Of a stretch of DNA of 64,000 nucleotides, positions 23,366 to 34,426 are shown in pieces. The notes below the pieces were generated by a model. That model made no database searches. It was not told the DNA's origin and worked only from the letters and a program-made list of their open reading frames with translations. The first letter of the stretch is position 1. Every line of letters starts with the position of its first letter. The DNA is from Pseudoscleropodium purum (taxonomy: Eukaryota > Streptophyta > Bryopsida > Hypnales > Brachytheciaceae), in the NCBI GenBank assembly GCA_963969395.1, contig OZ017797.1, forward strand, positions 34,720,001-34,784,000, in the 5' to 3' direction. Both the position numbers and the translations under genes were made by a program.

Positions 23366-25256
23366 TGGGTGCAGAATTGCAAGATCATGACAAGCAAGCA
23401 TGCACGAAAGGATATGCTGATCGGCTGGGGGTCGGCGAGGCGAGGCAAGGCAAGGCAAGGCTGATTGTTGCGGGGAAAGCAATCGTCAATTTGAAGCAAG
23501 TGAAGATTGAACTGTCTGGAGTTTAGTGATTGTTTTAATTGGTCTTGTCGGAATTTAGACATTGATTTGAGACCCTGCAATCCATCCTACTGCCCTTGTA
23601 GACTGAACGTTCTTGTCTTCTCTCGACAATAGAGTTTGAATGTTGTGTTTGGTACGTTGGTTGTGTACCAGAATGGTACGGATTTACGGATCCCGTTGCA
23701 ATTAATATAATAGATAATAGATATACAGGGAAGGTGATGTGCGCCTTTGGACTGATCAGTGTGGAGGGAAACTTGCTGGAGAGTATGGATTTACAGTTAT
23801 CATACTGTAAAACTGAACACAGTGGAAAGTCTAGTTTCTACTGTAGAGGACCTGGAGGCGGCAACCAACATACTGCACAAGGATTCTTTCTCCAGGCTTG
23901 ATGCTTTTGATTCTTCCTCCAGGCTTGAAGACCCCCTGCAAATGAAGACCCCAATCCCGACTTTAGAGTATTCTTCAAAGACTCTCATAAATCGCGAACT
24001 TCAGGGAGTGGAGCTAGTAGGCCAATTTTCTTATCAGTTTGAAAAGGCAGAAAAGTAGTGCACTCCGTTAAGTTCTTAGGTCTAATAAAATATTTTATGA
24101 AAAAGGGGTTCTCTAGGGTTTGATCCTCTCGAAGTTTGATTTTAGTAAATACACCGGGATCCTCTATACTTTGGATTGGAGTTTGTTTCGTTTGATCCCT
24201 TATAGAATGGTGTGTCTGCTTTGCAGGTTTAGGGTTTAGTCCTACTGTTCTTGGGGGAGGATAATTTGTAATTTTGTTGTCTACATAAAACTTTTGTCAA
24301 ATTTCACTTGGATACGTGTAAAGCTTCGGCTGCCATACAGTACAGAATGTGAACAGGAAGACAGCATTTGTTGCAATTTTCAATTTTCAAGTGCAAACTG
24401 AGCCTCTCAATTCAGTGTGGAATTCCAACAAGCTAGCCTTCCGTTTCCTAGTTGGGTACTTCCAGACATGGCCTATCACTTCTATCAAGCTTGCGGTATA
24501 TCTCTATTTATTGATGGCTATGGCGATACGTACATTCTGGACTGTGGTTGATAGCGTGACTAGTTAGTCCATTTTTTTAAGGGACTCCCGCCTTCATTCT
24601 CTTGCAGTCTGCTTCTTCTTCCACACTTCGTGATCTCTCCTTTCGATGCAACTGAAATTGTACCCACTATGAATATTAATCAACACTATAAGAATAACAT
24701 GAAATACTGGCCATTGCATGAAGCATGTACCCACTATTAAGGGAATGAAATGTCAAGTTATGGAGTGCAGGGCCTTGAGCTGAGCACGATTCCAAAAGAT
24801 ATTCCAGCTACAAATCTGAAAACAGAGGGATGTTTCAATGATTCAAAATCAAACTACAAACAAACCTGAAAGAATCTACTCAATTTAGTAAGAGGAACAT
24901 CCATGAATGACGTCAAAGTGGCATGATATCAAATGTCAATCTCAATAATGTTGGTTGAAAGTTGTGGGCAATCTATACAATGTACTTAGTTTGTTCTTTT
25001 GTAAAGATAATATTACAAGATGAGTATAAATTGAACTTCAGGTATTGTTGAATTAGTGAAAAGCTGCTAGGATTGTATACAAAATGAAACTTGATTGCCA
25101 CAAATGTCATTTGATCAATTAGAATTACAAATGATTCAAAGTTTTCTATATGTATATCCGCATATGTATTAATAGATATAACCATTGCATCCCTGCATAG
25201 TACAAGAAACAACGTATTTTCTTTAGTTTGACAACTAGATTTTTAATTAAAGAGCA
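23366..25256. other. 3' flank and intergenic sequence
   Basis: GC-richer until about 24050, then AT-rich. An ATG-less open frame at 23759-24058 (+) has a Ser/Asp/Glu-rich stretch but no known domain. Nothing else is supported. Confidence 0.4.
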
Positions 25257-25990
25257 GGGTGATTGCAAGAAACATAGGTCCTATTTTTTCTCACACCTTA
25301 TGTGTTGATCAATTTTTAGGCCATAACTTTTGTGTTTTGGCTCCAAATGATTCAAGATTTATAGAGAAGTTACTCATGACTATCATATACCTTACTTAAT
25401 TTTCTGATAATTTTCAAAAATAGTTTACTACCTAAATAGTACTAGTGATTGAATGTCACACTTGCCAATTTGGAGGTTTTTAGTACTATTGAGTACCTTT
25501 TTTGAAGAGTTAAATTGTAAGATTTGGTAGGCTAGCTCTTCTAATAGAAATATACCTTTCCAAAAGAGGGATTTCCAAAACCATATTCCATGTGTGTTTT
25601 ATACTTGCCTAAAGAGTATTGTATTCAAGTTGCATTTTGAAATATATAAATAATTATTTTGGTGTTTCTTTTTGGTGAATAACCATCTCCATAAAGTTTT
25701 GACAAATGGACATTTTTTATTTTTTATATTTACCTTTTATTACTATTTTAAACTAATTTAAACATCAAAACACCTATTTTCTTGCAATTTGGCACTTTTT
25801 GAGTTCTTATAGCTAGAGAATTTTTTTGTAAATTTCCTTTGGTGGTTACCTTCAGCTTAAAGGTGTATACATTATCTATATATTTTTTAAATATTAAAAA
25901 TTAGTTTTTTAATTTTAAAGTACTCCAAAAAAACTCATGAGTATTGGAGCGCAACACAACAAATAGTACAAGTATTTCTTGCAATCACCC
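25257..25990. mobile_element. TIR element family T1, copy 2 (734 bp)
   Basis: Starts GGGTGATTGCAAGAAACA and ends TTTCTTGCAATCACCC. Internal blocks such as 'gtcctattttttctcacacc' and 'ggccataacttttgtgttt' match copies 1 (9819-10557) and 3 (46260-46963). Non-coding. No clear target duplication. Confidence 0.75.
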
Positions 25991-26977
25991 AACACTTACA
26001 AATTTGGAATGAAAGTATTTAATTCCTAACTATATAATCGACTATATATGGTTGATCCAATATTTTGATTTGTTTATATGTGGGCTATTAAATTCTTTTG
26101 ATTGTTTAAAAAAAATTTACAAGCAATATTGAAGGTTAACTATTGGAATCTTTTATTTTTAATCGTTATAGGTAAATATTTGATATTTGATAAGTTCTCA
26201 AAAGCATATATATATACCATTAGTGCTTGGTACCTTGTGCCTTTTGTTGAATCAATCCCCTCATTTAGACAAGTTTTTTAATTTTACTTGATTTTGAGAT
26301 CTAAAAACTTGCACTTATCCAATTGCTTTGAAAATAGTTCCAATTGAAAAAGTAAAGTGTTTTTATGATTTTCAACATTTAAATTTTGACCACAAAAGAA
26401 TTGATTTAGATTTATTTGCAATTTAAAAAAAAAATGCATTTCAACAATTGCAAGGTGGATTGTGTAACGAGTTTGATAGCTCTTGATTTGAACTTAAGGT
26501 TTTGAAAGTGCATTTTAGTGAACTAACTCAATTTTCTAGTTGTTCATGTTATCTCCAATCCCAATAAACTCTTATATGCAAATTTCTCAAATATTGCGGC
26601 AAGAGGGAAGCAACATATTAAAAATAGGAAATGTACATTTTTCTTGTTATATCCTTGCAAATCCTATGCAATTTTACACTCAAAGTTGGTATGCATACTA
26701 ATTAGCAAACACTTTAGACATCTATATGGCTAGATTTTGAAAAAAAAATTGCTTCATTAGAGATGACTATATAATTTGATAGTCTCAACTCTTGAACAAA
26801 AAGGCTCTTGAATGAAAAAATATACTTGAACGAAAAGGCTTGAGCATTTAGGAGTTTAGGATGAAATTGTGACAAAAAGTCATGAGACTATGAAGACAAT
26901 AATTTATATTTTTGTATATGAAATAGATTAAAATGTCTATTTATAAAATAAATGAAAATTTTCTCTTAAAAAGAAGA
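25991..26977. other. No gene seen
   Basis: Strongly AT-rich, without recognised coding sequence. Confidence 0.5.
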
Positions 26978-26985
26978 AAGGTTTC

Positions 26986-27255
26986 CAGGGTTGACAGGAC
27001 GTCTAGACGCAAACGCTGTGTCCGCAGCGTCCGCTGACATTTGCGGACGCCGTCCACCCCCGTCCACCTCCGTCCGCCCGTTCGTCCGCCTGCCCGCCCG
27101 CTTGTCCTGTCCGCCCTACCCTGTCCGCCTCCGTCCACCCCCGCCCGTCCGCCTTCCGACGGCGGGAGGGACGCTGCGTCCGCTGGTGTCCGTGCGTCCG
27201 GACGTTCGGGTTACGGACGCTATTTTGGAGCGGACATAGAGATTCGTCAACCCTG
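26986..27255 (-). mobile_element. GC-rich hAT-like MITE, copy 2 (270 bp)
   Basis: Starts CAGGGTTGACAGGACG and ends GATTCGTCAACCCTG. Read in reverse complement it lines up with copy 1 (20722-21015): the same two ends, the same GGACG/CGTCC-rich body and the same 'gcgtccgct' and 'ctgtgtccgcagcg' blocks near one end. Flanking 8-mers aaggtttc and gaagtttc agree at 6 of 8, a worn duplication, so this insertion looks older than copy 1. Confidence 0.85.
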
Positions 27256-27900
27256 GAAGTTTCTTAGCTCATTGCCTAAGTTTACTCCTAAAACAAAAAA
27301 AAAACTTATGACTTTTGCACTTTTATCCTATTTAGATCATCATCTTTATATTAGCATTTGTTTTATGCAATGAAACCCTAAATTCCTATGGCCTTTTTTT
27401 CATCAAAAACAATCAAAACTACCATTTTTATTGCAAATAGCAAAAAAATTACAAATTTATATTCATACATATCTAACCATAAGATTTTTGCACCAAACTA
27501 GTATGAGAATGTGGAGAAGAAATTTCAAAAACTTTCACCATGTAGATTACAAGATATTTTTGTTTACAATGAAGAAACTACAAGGGTTTTTAGTTAGCAC
27601 AATTCTTGATTACATTATTTGACTTTGAATCTTCTTAACTTAAAATTTTGCACTAATCATTTTGCTTTAAAAAATTTTGGGTTGAATATTCGAGTTGAAA
27701 GTCGAGGATGAAAAAATACATGATTTTCATTCTTTATTTTCATAAAGTGATATTAGTTATGAGCTAGTTTTCTAACGTGTTTTAGGGAGACTCTATCCCA
27801 AACTGTAGTTATTTATGCACCCCGGCAGTCCTCTAGAAATGTTCCTCTCTGTCATGTTAACTCACTCCATTTTACACTCAATTCTACCGTCAACCGAAGC
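27256..27900. other. AT-rich sequence with a fragment of repeat R1
   Basis: The part at about 27430-27620 has 'ataagattttt', 'tttcaccatgtagatta' and 'caagatattttt', weakly matching the R1 blocks at 43.4 and 44.9 kb. No gene. Confidence 0.4.
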
Positions 27901-28188
27901 CTATATTGAAGCCGATTTAACCCTGGAACGTCTGGACTCATTAGGAGAGTGCCAGGAGGCGTGAAAGGAGGCCAGAATTGCAAGAACGCTGGGCGGAACT
28001 ACAGAATTTGTTTTCGTGAAGTGACTGTAGGATCTTGAGGTTTTTGAAAAGCTCAAAGTGCCACGAAAATGTGAATTCAGATCTACGTTATCAACTTCGA
28101 GATCAAGAGGTTTGACCCGCTCAACCGAGGCGTTGACTAGTGCGGGCAGGTCCTTCCGGCTTCGCAAACTGGAGTAGATCTTCCGCAT
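27901..28188 (-). CDS. Unassigned 95-codon ORF in a GC-richer patch
   Basis: ATG-initiated minus-strand frame with balanced codon use, starting MRKIYSSLRSRKDLPALVNA and rich in Ser, Arg and Val. It has no signal peptide or membrane segment and no recognised domain. It may be one exon or a remnant, as a plus-strand frame (28140-28343) overlaps its 5' end. No paralogue was seen in this window. Confidence 0.3.
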   Translation of the reverse strand: MRKIYSSLRSRKDLPALVNASVERVKPLDLEVDNVDLNSHFRGTLSFSKTSRSYSHFTKTNSVVPPSVLAILASFHASWHSPNESRRSRVKSASI

Positions 28189-29012
28189 TGCAGTCAGCGA
28201 AATTCAAGAAAAATCAGACGTGCCTAGAGAATGAAGCTGTCAACCAGTGTGCTCAAGTCACAGACACAGAACATCATCAACATACGAATCATGAGTCCTG
28301 TAATTCTCTCTCCTCTGTTGGAACCTTAATTTCGCAGGAGTGAACAGCATCAACATCAACGTGCCATCCAAGACAGTGACTATCACAGGGGACGGGTAGA
28401 CGAGAGAAGTAATGGTGGGCTTTAGTTGGATTATGCTAGAACTCCTTTTTTTTTGGTAACCGAGGAAGCTGGAACTCCTATTAACGCCTAATTATGGGGT
28501 TATGGTTATAGCATTTGTCATCTCATGCTGCATATTTGTTGGCAATTTGGTCGTGTTTTGTAATCTGCAGTTGCAGTGATTGATAAGTTCTGCATATGCT
28601 ATGTTGCAGAAATACGTATGTTAAGGTCTTGCTCCCCATTTATTCCATCCGAAACCTGCGTACGTTTCTAATTTGCTGCATTAGTGGATCAGTTTTAATG
28701 GAAGCCTTTCGATGGAAGCCTTTCAATGGAAGTACTTCGAATGAACATATATGCTAAGATGAAAACACCTTAACTTGGCGCGTCTTGGGCTCATCTTCTT
28801 TGCAGAAATCTAGTCTCCGGTGCTCAATGTGACGGTGCTCACAAGAGCTCTTGCGATTCAACATTTGGTAGTCTGAAATTTTGTGTTCCAGCACCTATTT
28901 ACTCTCTGACTTATGCTAAGACGGGGAAGTACGAGAGAAAATCGGAAGGTTTCTTAATACTTGTTCTCCACTTCGAATTCATTGTTTCTTTACTTCCATC
29001 CTGATTAGTACC
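28189..29012. other. Upstream region of the 29013 gene
   Basis: GC-richer non-coding sequence. A short tandem motif 'tggaagcctttc' repeats near 28695-28730. Probably includes the promoter and leader of the acidic gene, but no TATA box can be chosen with confidence. Confidence 0.35.
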
Positions 29013-29216
29013 ATGGAGCCCGTCAAGGCTTTGATCGACTCGCACGCAACACAAACATTCTGCGACGCTGAGCTACGCGACTTAGACGTGTGGATTAGTA
29101 TACCGGAGCCTGATGAAGAAGACGACGAGGGAGATGATGAGGAAGGCGAAGAAGACCAGGAAGATGAGGAAGCAAATGAAGACAATGGAGACGATGAGCG
29201 AGCTAATGTTGACTAA
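29013..29216 (+). CDS. Acidic microprotein, LID-type (family member C, 67 aa)
   Basis: ATG in context ccATGG. The head is VKALIDSHATQTF, then CDAELRDLDVWI and PEP, and the last 35 residues are almost all Asp/Glu with a few Gly, Asn and Gln. The gene at 37223-37396 shares VK-x-LID-x2-A-x-QTF-x3-ELR-x2-DVWI-x2-PEP and also homologous 3' flanking DNA, so the two are diverged duplicates with a kept reading frame. The head also parallels the W-type proteins (TF-x3-E-x3-x-W-x2-P-x-P before an acidic tail), so both types may be one superfamily. No localisation signal is visible. Function unknown. Confidence 0.65.
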   Translation: MEPVKALIDSHATQTFCDAELRDLDVWISIPEPDEEDDEGDDEEGEEDQEDEEANEDNGDDERANVD

Positions 29217-30934
29217 TGCTTGGCGACAGTCAATCGTAGGTTCTTTGCTTTTATTGCAGTTTTGCAAATCGTGAATTTCCCAAAAAATTGGACGCTTGTT
29301 TGGAGGATTAACGTGTACAGATAAGCAGATGGTCTTTGACTGTTTGCTTCAGTTTTGGGGATCATAAATCTCGGAGCTCTTGAAGAAAAGTACTCATTTG
29401 CAGTAGTTGGCATGAAGTAGGAATCTTGCAGATTCATTTTGAATATCCATCTCAGTCAGTTGTGTAGATTTCTCCTTTGAAGTTGAAGCGAAAGAAGTGC
29501 TGTGAATTCAAGGAAATGCCAAATTTTGCTTTCAATTAGATGGGAGGTCGATACATAGACTATTTACCTGCCAAGGAGCATGATAGCTGCCCCTTAGGAG
29601 AGACATTATTGTATGCGAGTTCTCTCATATGCTCTTAGTATATCAATGACCATTTCGTTACAATCACCGTGCATTGAGTGAGACACAATTGTGGAGCAAA
29701 TCTTGGTCTCGTTTTGTAGCTTGAAAACTTGTCCTTGAATGTGCAACGGCAGAAAATGGAATATAAGCTGCGAATCAAAGGACAGTGTATTGAGAGAAGA
29801 CTTAATTAGCCAAGCTTCTCCCGGGCAGCTATTGTATGTAATCTCTTACTTTCAACCAGAAACAGAATACCTTGAGAGGGCAAGGCCTCATCTCAAACAC
29901 ATCAAGCTTTCATGAAACTGAATCGATTTAAAGTATGCTTACTGGAGGATTTTGACTGATTGAGGTGGAGGACTTCAGAGTTTTCTAGCCTTGAAGATAT
30001 TGTACTGTACTGTACTCTACATCACGCGCATGCAGCCAAGGTTTTTTCTGAAATAAAAGGGATGAAAGCCCAATACTAGCTTTCAAAATGAACATAAATT
30101 AACCCCGGGTATGGTTCATTATTGCAACCTTCAGTTGCTTTCATGGGTCAAAAGATGCCGCGTGTCCGACTCGAACTAGAAGCAGCATATACTTCTCAAA
30201 CGCAAAAGGTCTTCGCTTAACGTAGTGCATATTAATATCTTTGTTGTAAGTTATCAAGCACCCACCATGAACGGAAGGCAACCTCTGCCGAATTGTTCTC
30301 ATGCTTATCAATCTGAGTATTACTTTGTTTCCCCATATCTAGCTTGGAGCCATCCGCTCAATTAGCCTTATCAGACCACATGCAATAGTAAGAACCACAG
30401 TCAAATAATGATCAACGCACGTAAGTTGCCAGGGCCCTTTGTGTACCCAATTAAATTAATATATACAGTATGGTAGGTGTTGGAGGGTACTAGAAGTCTA
30501 CTTTTTTGGAGACCTACTCTATTTCCGCAGGGGGACTTGGACCTTCTCAGTGTGAGTAAATGAGTTAAACCATATCTGATTACAATCAGAGTGAATCCTC
30601 CGTCTGGGGTTTCTTTGCGATGGAATTTTTTCATTGGGGTCAAAAATACAAAAAAAATTAGAGTGAATCATCACATCTGGATCACACAATCAGTCAACTT
30701 TTATCGTAATGGGAGTAAGAAATTGCGCCGTACGTGCGGGAGTTGCTTCTCAATCATTTCCAAGCAAATACTCCCTCTGTTTCTGAAAAACACCTGTGTT
30801 TCTTTTGTATTTTGAAGGAAACACAATTTTTTGGATCAGGAAAAGAGGTGGGAACTTAGTTGCTAAGATTCTGGAGAAGTATACGGTGGCTCCTAAAATG
30901 TTTCGTACACTTACAAAAATTGTCATATGATAGC
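29217..30934. other. 3' flank of the acidic gene and intergenic sequence
   Basis: The segment 29559-29680 matches the 3' flank of the 37223 gene (37583-37700), sharing 'gagcat', 'tagg(a/t)gagacat' and 'ctctcatatgc' or 'ctctcagatgc'. The remainder has intermediate GC and no supported gene. Confidence 0.5.
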
Positions 30935-30939
30935 TCCAG

Positions 30940-32280
30940 TGGCTCTCACAAATATTTACACACTTCAAAAATTGCTACAACAAATTGAGAAATGAAATTT
31001 CCCCAACAGATTTTGGACGTGCAGTGTTGAAGTGCAAGTAACGCACTTCTTTAAAATCATTTTCCAACTTTTTTTTTTAAACAATTTTTTATTATTTAAT
31101 AATTTAATCAAATTTATTAGTGAATTTTTTTTTCAATAGAAGTATATATTTTTCAAATATTCTTTATCTCTAACAAGGGAAATGACGAATCTTTTTAGAA
31201 AATTCTAGCAAAAATTTTAGAAATTTAGAAATTTTATTGTTTGGAATATTTTTCAGTAAAATGTGATTCCAGATTTTTACATTTCTTATAATACACTCCA
31301 AAAGTCTCCAAAAAAAAGTCATGGAAAATAGTGTATAAATATTTTATTTATTTTTCAAAAGATTCAAAAGTTTTTGGAGATTTTTAAAATAAATTATAAA
31401 AATAGTACATATTTAGAGTCATATTTTAGTCAATAATATTTTATTCAAAAACATTTTATAATTTGTGAAATTCTCAATAGAAAGTTTCAAATGAATTTTC
31501 ATTCCACTAATTAAGAATCTTAAAATTTTTTACTTCTATTGGAAGGTTTTCTTCACTAATAAGTTTAATTAAATTATAAAAGAATTAAATTTTATTTTCA
31601 AATAAATAAATAAATATTTTATGCAAGTATGCTACTTATACTACAACATATCTAAATGTTGTTTGAAATCTCTAAAACCTTAATTAGCTATGGCAATTTT
31701 TGTAGATGTAAAAAATATTTTGAGATATACTATAACTGAAGAATTAGAGATTATAAAAAAAAATTGGAAATATTGTTGTATAAAATAATTTTTTCAAAAT
31801 ATTTTAAATAAATTTATTTTTTTGCAAATTTAATCAAATTCTAATAGTGAAAACAACTTTCAATAAAAGTAAAAATTTTCAAGATTCTTTAGTCAGTGGA
31901 ATGAGAATTCTTTAGGGAAGTTTTTTGCAAGGATTTATGAATTTTAAAATTTTATTGAGTGAAATGTTGTAGACTAAAATTTGACTTAAAATGTTTACAA
32001 TTTTTATAGTTTACTCTAGAAGTCTCCAAAAATTTATAATTTTTTAAAAAATATATAAAATATTCATATATTATTTTTTATGGTTTTCTGGAGATTTAGG
32101 GAGTAAAATTAGGAGAACTACAAATATTTAGAATCATATTTTAGTCAATAACGTTTCACTCAATAAAATTTTAAAATTCAAAAAATTATTACAAAAAATA
32201 TTCTCAAAAGAATTCTCATTCCACTCACTAAACAATCTTGGAAAATATTTACTTCTATTTTTTTTAAATTCACTAATAAT
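30940..32280. repeat. Nested inverted repeats of family R2
   Basis: Two head-to-head pairs. Block 31000-31330 is inversely repeated at about 31370-31690, and block 31690-32030 at about 32060-32280. The arms carry the same landmarks as 16440-16880: 'aatttaatcaaattta', 'attcattccact' type motifs, 'agtcaataatatttt' and 'caacatatctaaatgtt'. The structure looks like adjacent foldback elements. No ORF. Confidence 0.65.
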
Positions 32281-32284
32281 AATC

Positions 32285-32465
32285 TTTCAATATACACAGT
32301 CAAATGGGCTGAAATTTTTTCTATACATTACCTTCCTTGTTTAATACACTTTTTTGTGGTTGGAATTCAAAAAAGAAGTTTTAGTTTCTGATTTTGGACA
32401 ATGCATCAAAAATTGACTGTTTTGGGACTTTTCCTCTTCCAAAACACCCTCTGGCCTTCCAGTAT
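32285..32465. repeat. Dispersed AT-rich repeat, copy 2 (matches 155-335)
   Basis: Same order of blocks as at 155-335, including 'ttggacaatgcatcaaaaat' and 'aaacaccctctggcc'. It directly follows the R2 cluster and may be its outer end. Confidence 0.65.
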
Positions 32466-34426
32466 GTGGTAAATTGGGTCGCCTATCAACGACCAAAATT
32501 ACCCGTAATGATGAGTTTTTGGTTTTTTTAAGAAACAAATGAAACGGGATTTCATTGCAAAGACAGAAGTATCAAAACAAAGCCACGAGTGGCCTGGCGG
32601 GGGAAACACAGACTCAAGACCCACAAAGTGACAGACAAGACCGACGACGAACAGGAGCAACGGAACCCGGGGCTCAAGGCCACCGGTAATGATGTGGACT
32701 CTTTCGTGGCGGCTACCAGCAACTGTTCACATCGGTATTCATTGAATGATGGCACTATCGGAGAATCTCCGACACAAATTAAGGGCCGCAGTTGGGCCCC
32801 ACGGGTTCGGTATGATCTCCTTGAAACTCTGGGAAAAATGTAAGTAGATAAAGACGGATTCTGGTAACATGTTTCTGAAAAATTCCGGGAAAAATGTTGG
32901 CTCCATTTGCCTGTAAGTTATAGTTCTTCTTCGCCGAACAAGACTCAGTTCCAAGCACAGTTGTCTTCGCAATGCCCAGGCTGAACTTACATCGCGAATT
33001 GCAGAAACCCTAATTCGCTCCGCTTTCAGGGTTGGCTAAGCAGGGTTATTTGGAGGCCGTATGAGCAAAATTGCAAACCTCCTGCTGCTTTAGTGGTAAA
33101 TCCGATTTTTTTGTCATGTAGGTGGGGATGACTGTTCACTAGAGATTACAGCAATTTGAACCCATGTAGTCTCCAAATTATAAACATACCAATTTGGAGA
33201 CGAGAACCAGGTGTGGCTTGCGTATCACTCTCAGAGCTCCTATTAGATGAGACTCGACTGGCCAAACCCCTTTTGTTGTTGTTTGTGGTTACAACTGCGT
33301 CTGAAATTGGTTTGATAGAAATTAAAATTGCATCTTCCTGTCAGATTTTGAACCTACACAAAATTGTTAGAAATTGTGAGAAATTGAAAGCTTTGTAAAT
33401 TTGCCTTAAAAGAACTCCAAATTCAGGTGATCTTAGTGTAGCCCTGATTCAACACTAAGAGGATGAAGCGCGGGCACCAAAACGCGACCATTCGAGAGCA
33501 CTACATGCTGAGTCATGCGAGACGCAAAAGATGCGCTCTTTAGACAAAAAGATGGATTCGATTTTGCCTTTCCTCTCATAATCTCAATTGACAAACTTAT
33601 TTCATTAGGTGATCTGATAATGAAGAAATCAAATCTTGATAAATTGATAAATTGAGTATCCAAATAGAAACCAGAGTGAGTGAGTGGTTTTGCCTAATGA
33701 TCCATTTCCTCTCAACTGATTGTGGAGCAAAAGGTGACTCAAATCTATATCTCAACTGTAGAAACTAATACATATTGAGTTGCGCAAACAGTGAAGTACT
33801 TTTTCCATCAATTGGGTTCTAGATTTGAGTTACGTACCCTAAATGAGGATACTTCAATCATAGGTGACCCAACGATGAAAAGATCTTGGACTGCTTTGTT
33901 AATATGGAAAAAGAATAGAAGGACGTGGTTGCGACTTTTATTGCAGCTTTTCTTGAATGCTTGAATACAACGTCATGGAGCACAACTGCATGACGCGCAG
34001 AACCTCCCTCAACCATACCATTCTCACCATGGCCTAAAACTTACAAGGGTGTCAAAGTGCAACATTTGTGCTCCAAAAGAGAAGGCGATTCGGAAAATGC
34101 AATCTAAAATCTCTACAGTGGGCTAGCTTATACAAAGACAAGGTTTTGGAGCTGGCAATTGAGAAGGTCAGATGTGGAAACAAAATACCTATCACAACAA
34201 CCCCCACTCAATTCCAATTTTAACTCCACTTTGCTTCCAAAATGTAGACGCCTTTGGCATTTGCTAATTCTGGACAACGCAACAGGCTTCCTAACCGTAA
34301 TTAAACAACAGCACCCGCTGCCTACGTAACCCTCTATGTATTCAACTCCTCTCGTCAAGGAACACCCGTCATCATCCTACAAGTGAATGGTACACTAAAA
34401 CTGGGTTCATTACCAAGTGGAGACAA
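32466..34426. other. GC-richer region without an assignable gene
   Basis: Several open frames of 65-85 codons occur on both strands (32552-32755 minus, 32589-32843 plus, 33433-33663 minus, 34128-34358 minus). None has a recognised domain and opposite-strand frames compete. The last part is the 3' side of the minus-strand acidic gene. Confidence 0.35.

Noticed and set aside
26941..27373. Pro/Arg-rich and Gly/Arg-rich ORFs on both strands
   Set aside because: By-products of the second GC-rich MITE (26986-27255).
28979..29267. Ser- or Phe/Ile-rich ORFs antisense to the acidic gene
   Set aside because: They mirror the GA-rich codons of the Asp/Glu tail and have no independent support.
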